Of a stretch of DNA of 7,104 nucleotides, positions 5,105 through 7,104 are shown one piece after another. Source of the stretch: Pseudomonadota bacterium (GTDB lineage: Bacteria > Pseudomonadota > Gammaproteobacteria > Burkholderiales > SG8-39); NCBI GenBank assembly GCA_021847125.1, contig JAJZUK010000054.1:1-7104 (forward strand). The letters run 5' to 3'. The position numbers and the translations under genes are program-made. How positions within the stretch are numbered: the stretch's first letter is position 1; the number at the start of each line of letters is the position of its first letter. The notes under the pieces were generated by a model. The model did no database searches and was not told where the DNA came from. It was given only the letters and a program-made list of their open reading frames with translations.

Positions 5105-7104
5105 TCAGCCCCGCCTTTTCTTCTTCGGCGCAGCGTCTTGGGCGAGGCGAAAATCGATCTTGCTCGAATCCAGATCCACGCGCACGAGCTTCACCCGCAC
5201 GCGATCGGCGAGGCGAAAGCGCCGCGCCGTGCGCTCGCCCAGCAGCTGATGCCTGGCGGCGTCGAAATGATAGTAGTCCTCGCCCAATTCGGAGATATGC
5301 ACCAGGCCTTCGACGAATACGTCGTCCAGCGCAACGAAAATGCCGAAGCTCGTGACCGCGCTGATCGACCCCGGGAATTCCTCGCCGATGCGGTCCTGCA
5401 TGTAATAGCACTTGAGCCAGGACTCGACGTCGCGCGTGGCCTCGTCGGCGCGGCGCTCGGTCATGGAGCAATGCTCGCCCAGTTCGCCCCAGTCGCCGGG
5501 GGCATAGACCTTGCCCGCGAGCGTGGCATTGATCGCGCGGTGCACCACCAGGTCCGGATAGCGCCGGATCGGCGAAGTGAAATGGGTGTAGGCCTCGTAG
5601 GCGAGACCGAAATGACCGACGTTCTCCGGGCTGTACTGCGCTTGTTTGAGGGACCGCAGCAACACCGTCTGCAGCAGCTGAATATCGGGGCGGCCCTTGA
5701 TCCGCGCGAGCAGCTTGGCGTAATCCTTCGCGTGCGGCGTGTCGCCGCCGGTGAGATCCAGGCCGAATTGCTTGAGGAAGGTTCGCAGCGCTTCCAGCTT
5801 CTCCGGCGTCGGCCCCTCATGCACGCGGTACAGCGCGGCGTGCTTGCGGCTCTGCAGGAAGTCGGAGGCGCAGACGTTGGCCGCGAGCATGCATTCCTCG
5901 ATCAGGCGGTGCGCATCGTTGCGCTGCGTCGCCACGATGTTCTCGATCTTGCCCAGATCGTCGAACAGCATCTGCGTCTCGATGGTTTCGAAATCGATGG
6001 CACCGCGCTTCTCGCGCGCCTTCGCCAGCACGTGATACAGCGCATACAGATTCTGCAAATGCGGCACGAGCTGATCCGGCACCGCTTCGCCCTTCGCCGG
6101 CTGCAGGCCCAGCGCGGCCGCGACGCGGTTGTAGGTCAGGCGCGCCTGCGAGCGCATGACCGCGGGATAAAAGCGGTAAGGGCCGATTTCGCCCTGCGCG
6201 TTCACGCTCATCTCGCACACCATGCACAGGCGGTCCACGTTCGCATTGAGCGAGCACAGGCCGTTGGAGAGCTTCTCCGGCAGCATCGGAATCACGCGGC
6301 GCGGAAAATACACCGAATTGCCGCGCTCGCGCGAGGCGAGGTCGAGCGCATCGCCGGGGCGCACGTAATGGCTCACATCGGCAATCGCCACCCACAGGCG
6401 GAAACCCTTGCCCTCGCGCTTGCAGTGCACGGCATCGTCGAAATCCCGCGCCGTCTCCCCGTCGATGGTGACCAGCGGCAGTTCACGCAGATCCTCGCGC
6501 CCCTTGCAGTCGTTCGGACGCACCTCGTCGGGGAGCTTCTCCGCCAGGCGCATCTCCGCGCTCGAAAACTCGTAGGGCATCTCGTGCTTTCTCAGCGCGA
6601 TCTCGATTTCCATGCCCGGGTCGGCGTAATTGCCCAGCACTTCGACGATGCGCCCTGCGGGCTGGGCGTTCTTCTCCGGCTGGGCCACGATTTCCACCGT
6701 CACCACCTGCCCAGGCGCAGCACCCATGTCCGCGCCGGGCGGGATCAGGATGTCCTGGCTGATGCGCCGGTTCTCGGCCGCGACGAAAGCGACGCCGTGC
6801 GGTTTGTGCAGCCGCCCCACCAGGCGCGTGTTCGCGCGCGAAATAATTTCGACGATGGCGCCTTCCGGGCGCCCGCGCCGATCGACGCCGCTCGCGCGCG
6901 CCATGACGCGGTCGCCGTGCAGCACCTTGCGCATCTCTTTCTCGGACAGGAACATGTCCGGCCCGCCTTCGTCGGGAACGAGAAATCCGTAGCCGTCCGG
7001 ATGTCCCTCGACGCGGCCGGCAACCAAATCCAGCTTGCCGGAGACCAGGATCGCGTCGCGCCGGTTGCGCATGATCTGGCCCTCGCGTTCCATCGCGCGC
7101 AGCC
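5105..7104 (-). CDS. rnr: Ribonuclease R (5' end beyond the window)
   Basis: RNase R is a processive 3'-to-5' exoribonuclease able to degrade structured RNA, acting in rRNA quality control and mRNA turnover. The visible frame runs to the window edge: codons for L-R-A precede the apparent ATG at 7093, reading LRAMEREGQ like the internal E. coli LRAMERDGQ. That Met is therefore internal and about 60 N-terminal residues (the helix-turn-helix domain) are missing. Numbering from that Met, two cold-shock domains lie at about 20–80 and 90–150. The RNB nuclease domain contains TIDGETARDFDDAV (about 209–222; Asp211, 217, 219, 220, the Mg-binding set) and HFTSPIRRYPDLVVHRAI (about 504–521). An S1 domain covers about 571–650. 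The protein stops soon after with APKKKRRG, a far shorter basic tail than the roughly 80-residue lysine-rich tail of E. coli. RNase II is excluded by the LRAMER region and the rlmB neighbour. Confidence 0.96.
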   Translation of the reverse strand, partial: LRAMEREGQIMRNRRDAILVSGKLDLVAGRVEGHPDGYGFLVPDEGGPDMFLSEKEMRKVLHGDRVMARASGVDRRGRPEGAIVEIISRANTRLVGRLHKPHGVAFVAAENRRISQDILIPPGADMGAAPGQVVTVEIVAQPEKNAQPAGRIVEVLGNYADPGMEIEIALRKHEMPYEFSSAEMRLAEKLPDEVRPNDCKGREDLRELPLVTIDGETARDFDDAVHCKREGKGFRLWVAIADVSHYVRPGDALDLASRERGNSVYFPRRVIPMLPEKLSNGLCSLNANVDRLCMVCEMSVNAQGEIGPYRFYPAVMRSQARLTYNRVAAALGLQPAKGEAVPDQLVPHLQNLYALYHVLAKAREKRGAIDFETIETQMLFDDLGKIENIVATQRNDAHRLIEECMLAANVCASDFLQSRKHAALYRVHEGPTPEKLEALRTFLKQFGLDLTGGDTPHAKDYAKLLARIKGRPDIQLLQTVLLRSLKQAQYSPENVGHFGLAYEAYTHFTSPIRRYPDLVVHRAINATLAGKVYAPGDWGELGEHCSMTERRADEATRDVESWLKCYYMQDRIGEEFPGSISAVTSFGIFVALDDVFVEGLVHISELGEDYYHFDAARHQLLGERTARRFRLADRVRVKLVRVDLDSSKIDFRLAQDAAPKKKRRG

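Noticed and set aside
4218..5471. A 417-codon minus-strand open frame overlapping rlmB and the 3' end of rnr in another frame
   Set aside because: Its product is Arg/Ala/Gly-rich with no family features, and both overlapped genes carry all their conserved motifs in their own frames. It is a shadow frame.
7091..7093. ATG taken as the start of rnr
   Set aside because: The frame stays open upstream to the window edge and encodes LRA before this Met, matching an internal region of RNase R. The true start lies outside the window.

Overview
This window is a conserved chromosomal housekeeping locus from a high-GC proteobacterium. The order rnr–rlmB–rpsF–priB–rpsR–rplI–dnaB, with a separate priB between the two small-subunit ribosomal protein genes, points to Betaproteobacteria. 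That assignment is inferred from gene order and protein character, not from a database search.

Layout. Nearly everything is on the minus strand, so the biological order runs from high to low coordinates. RNase R (rnr, 5' end cut off by the window edge at 7104) is followed 3 nt later by rlmB, the 23S rRNA Gm2251 methyltransferase. A 140-bp gap (4209–4348) holds a plausible sigma70 promoter and an mRNA hairpin resembling the S6:S18 autoregulatory leader. The ribosomal protein operon follows: rpsF (S6), priB, rpsR (S18) and rplI (L9). The first three are packed within 1–5 nt of each other. rpsR and rplI are separated by 124 bp containing two inverted-repeat structures. A strong intrinsic terminator (2567–2594) closes this operon. 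dnaB then has its own extended -10 promoter and a short leader without a Shine-Dalgarno sequence. Downstream lies a 78-aa tandem CDGSH iron-sulfur protein, possibly read through from dnaB. On the plus strand, converging on it, is an exported TlpA/ResA-type thioredoxin with a WCPPC site. The first 52 bases may hold the 3' end of another plus-strand gene.

How the genes fit together. The central operon couples small- and large-subunit ribosomal proteins with the replication-restart protein PriB and sits next to the replicative helicase DnaB. rnr and rlmB handle RNA turnover and rRNA methylation. The CDGSH and TlpA genes (Fe-S/redox and periplasmic thiol chemistry) are the less conserved flank.

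I found no mobile element, CRISPR array, tRNA or rRNA, and no convincing undescribed multi-gene system. The points most worth a second look are the structured rpsR–rplI spacer (a GGGGA/TCCCC inverted-repeat cluster and an 11-bp hairpin next to the rplI ribosome binding site), the S6:S18-like leader, and the tandem CDGSH gene beside dnaB. There is no gene-free stretch above 300 bases; the longest is 2406–2611.
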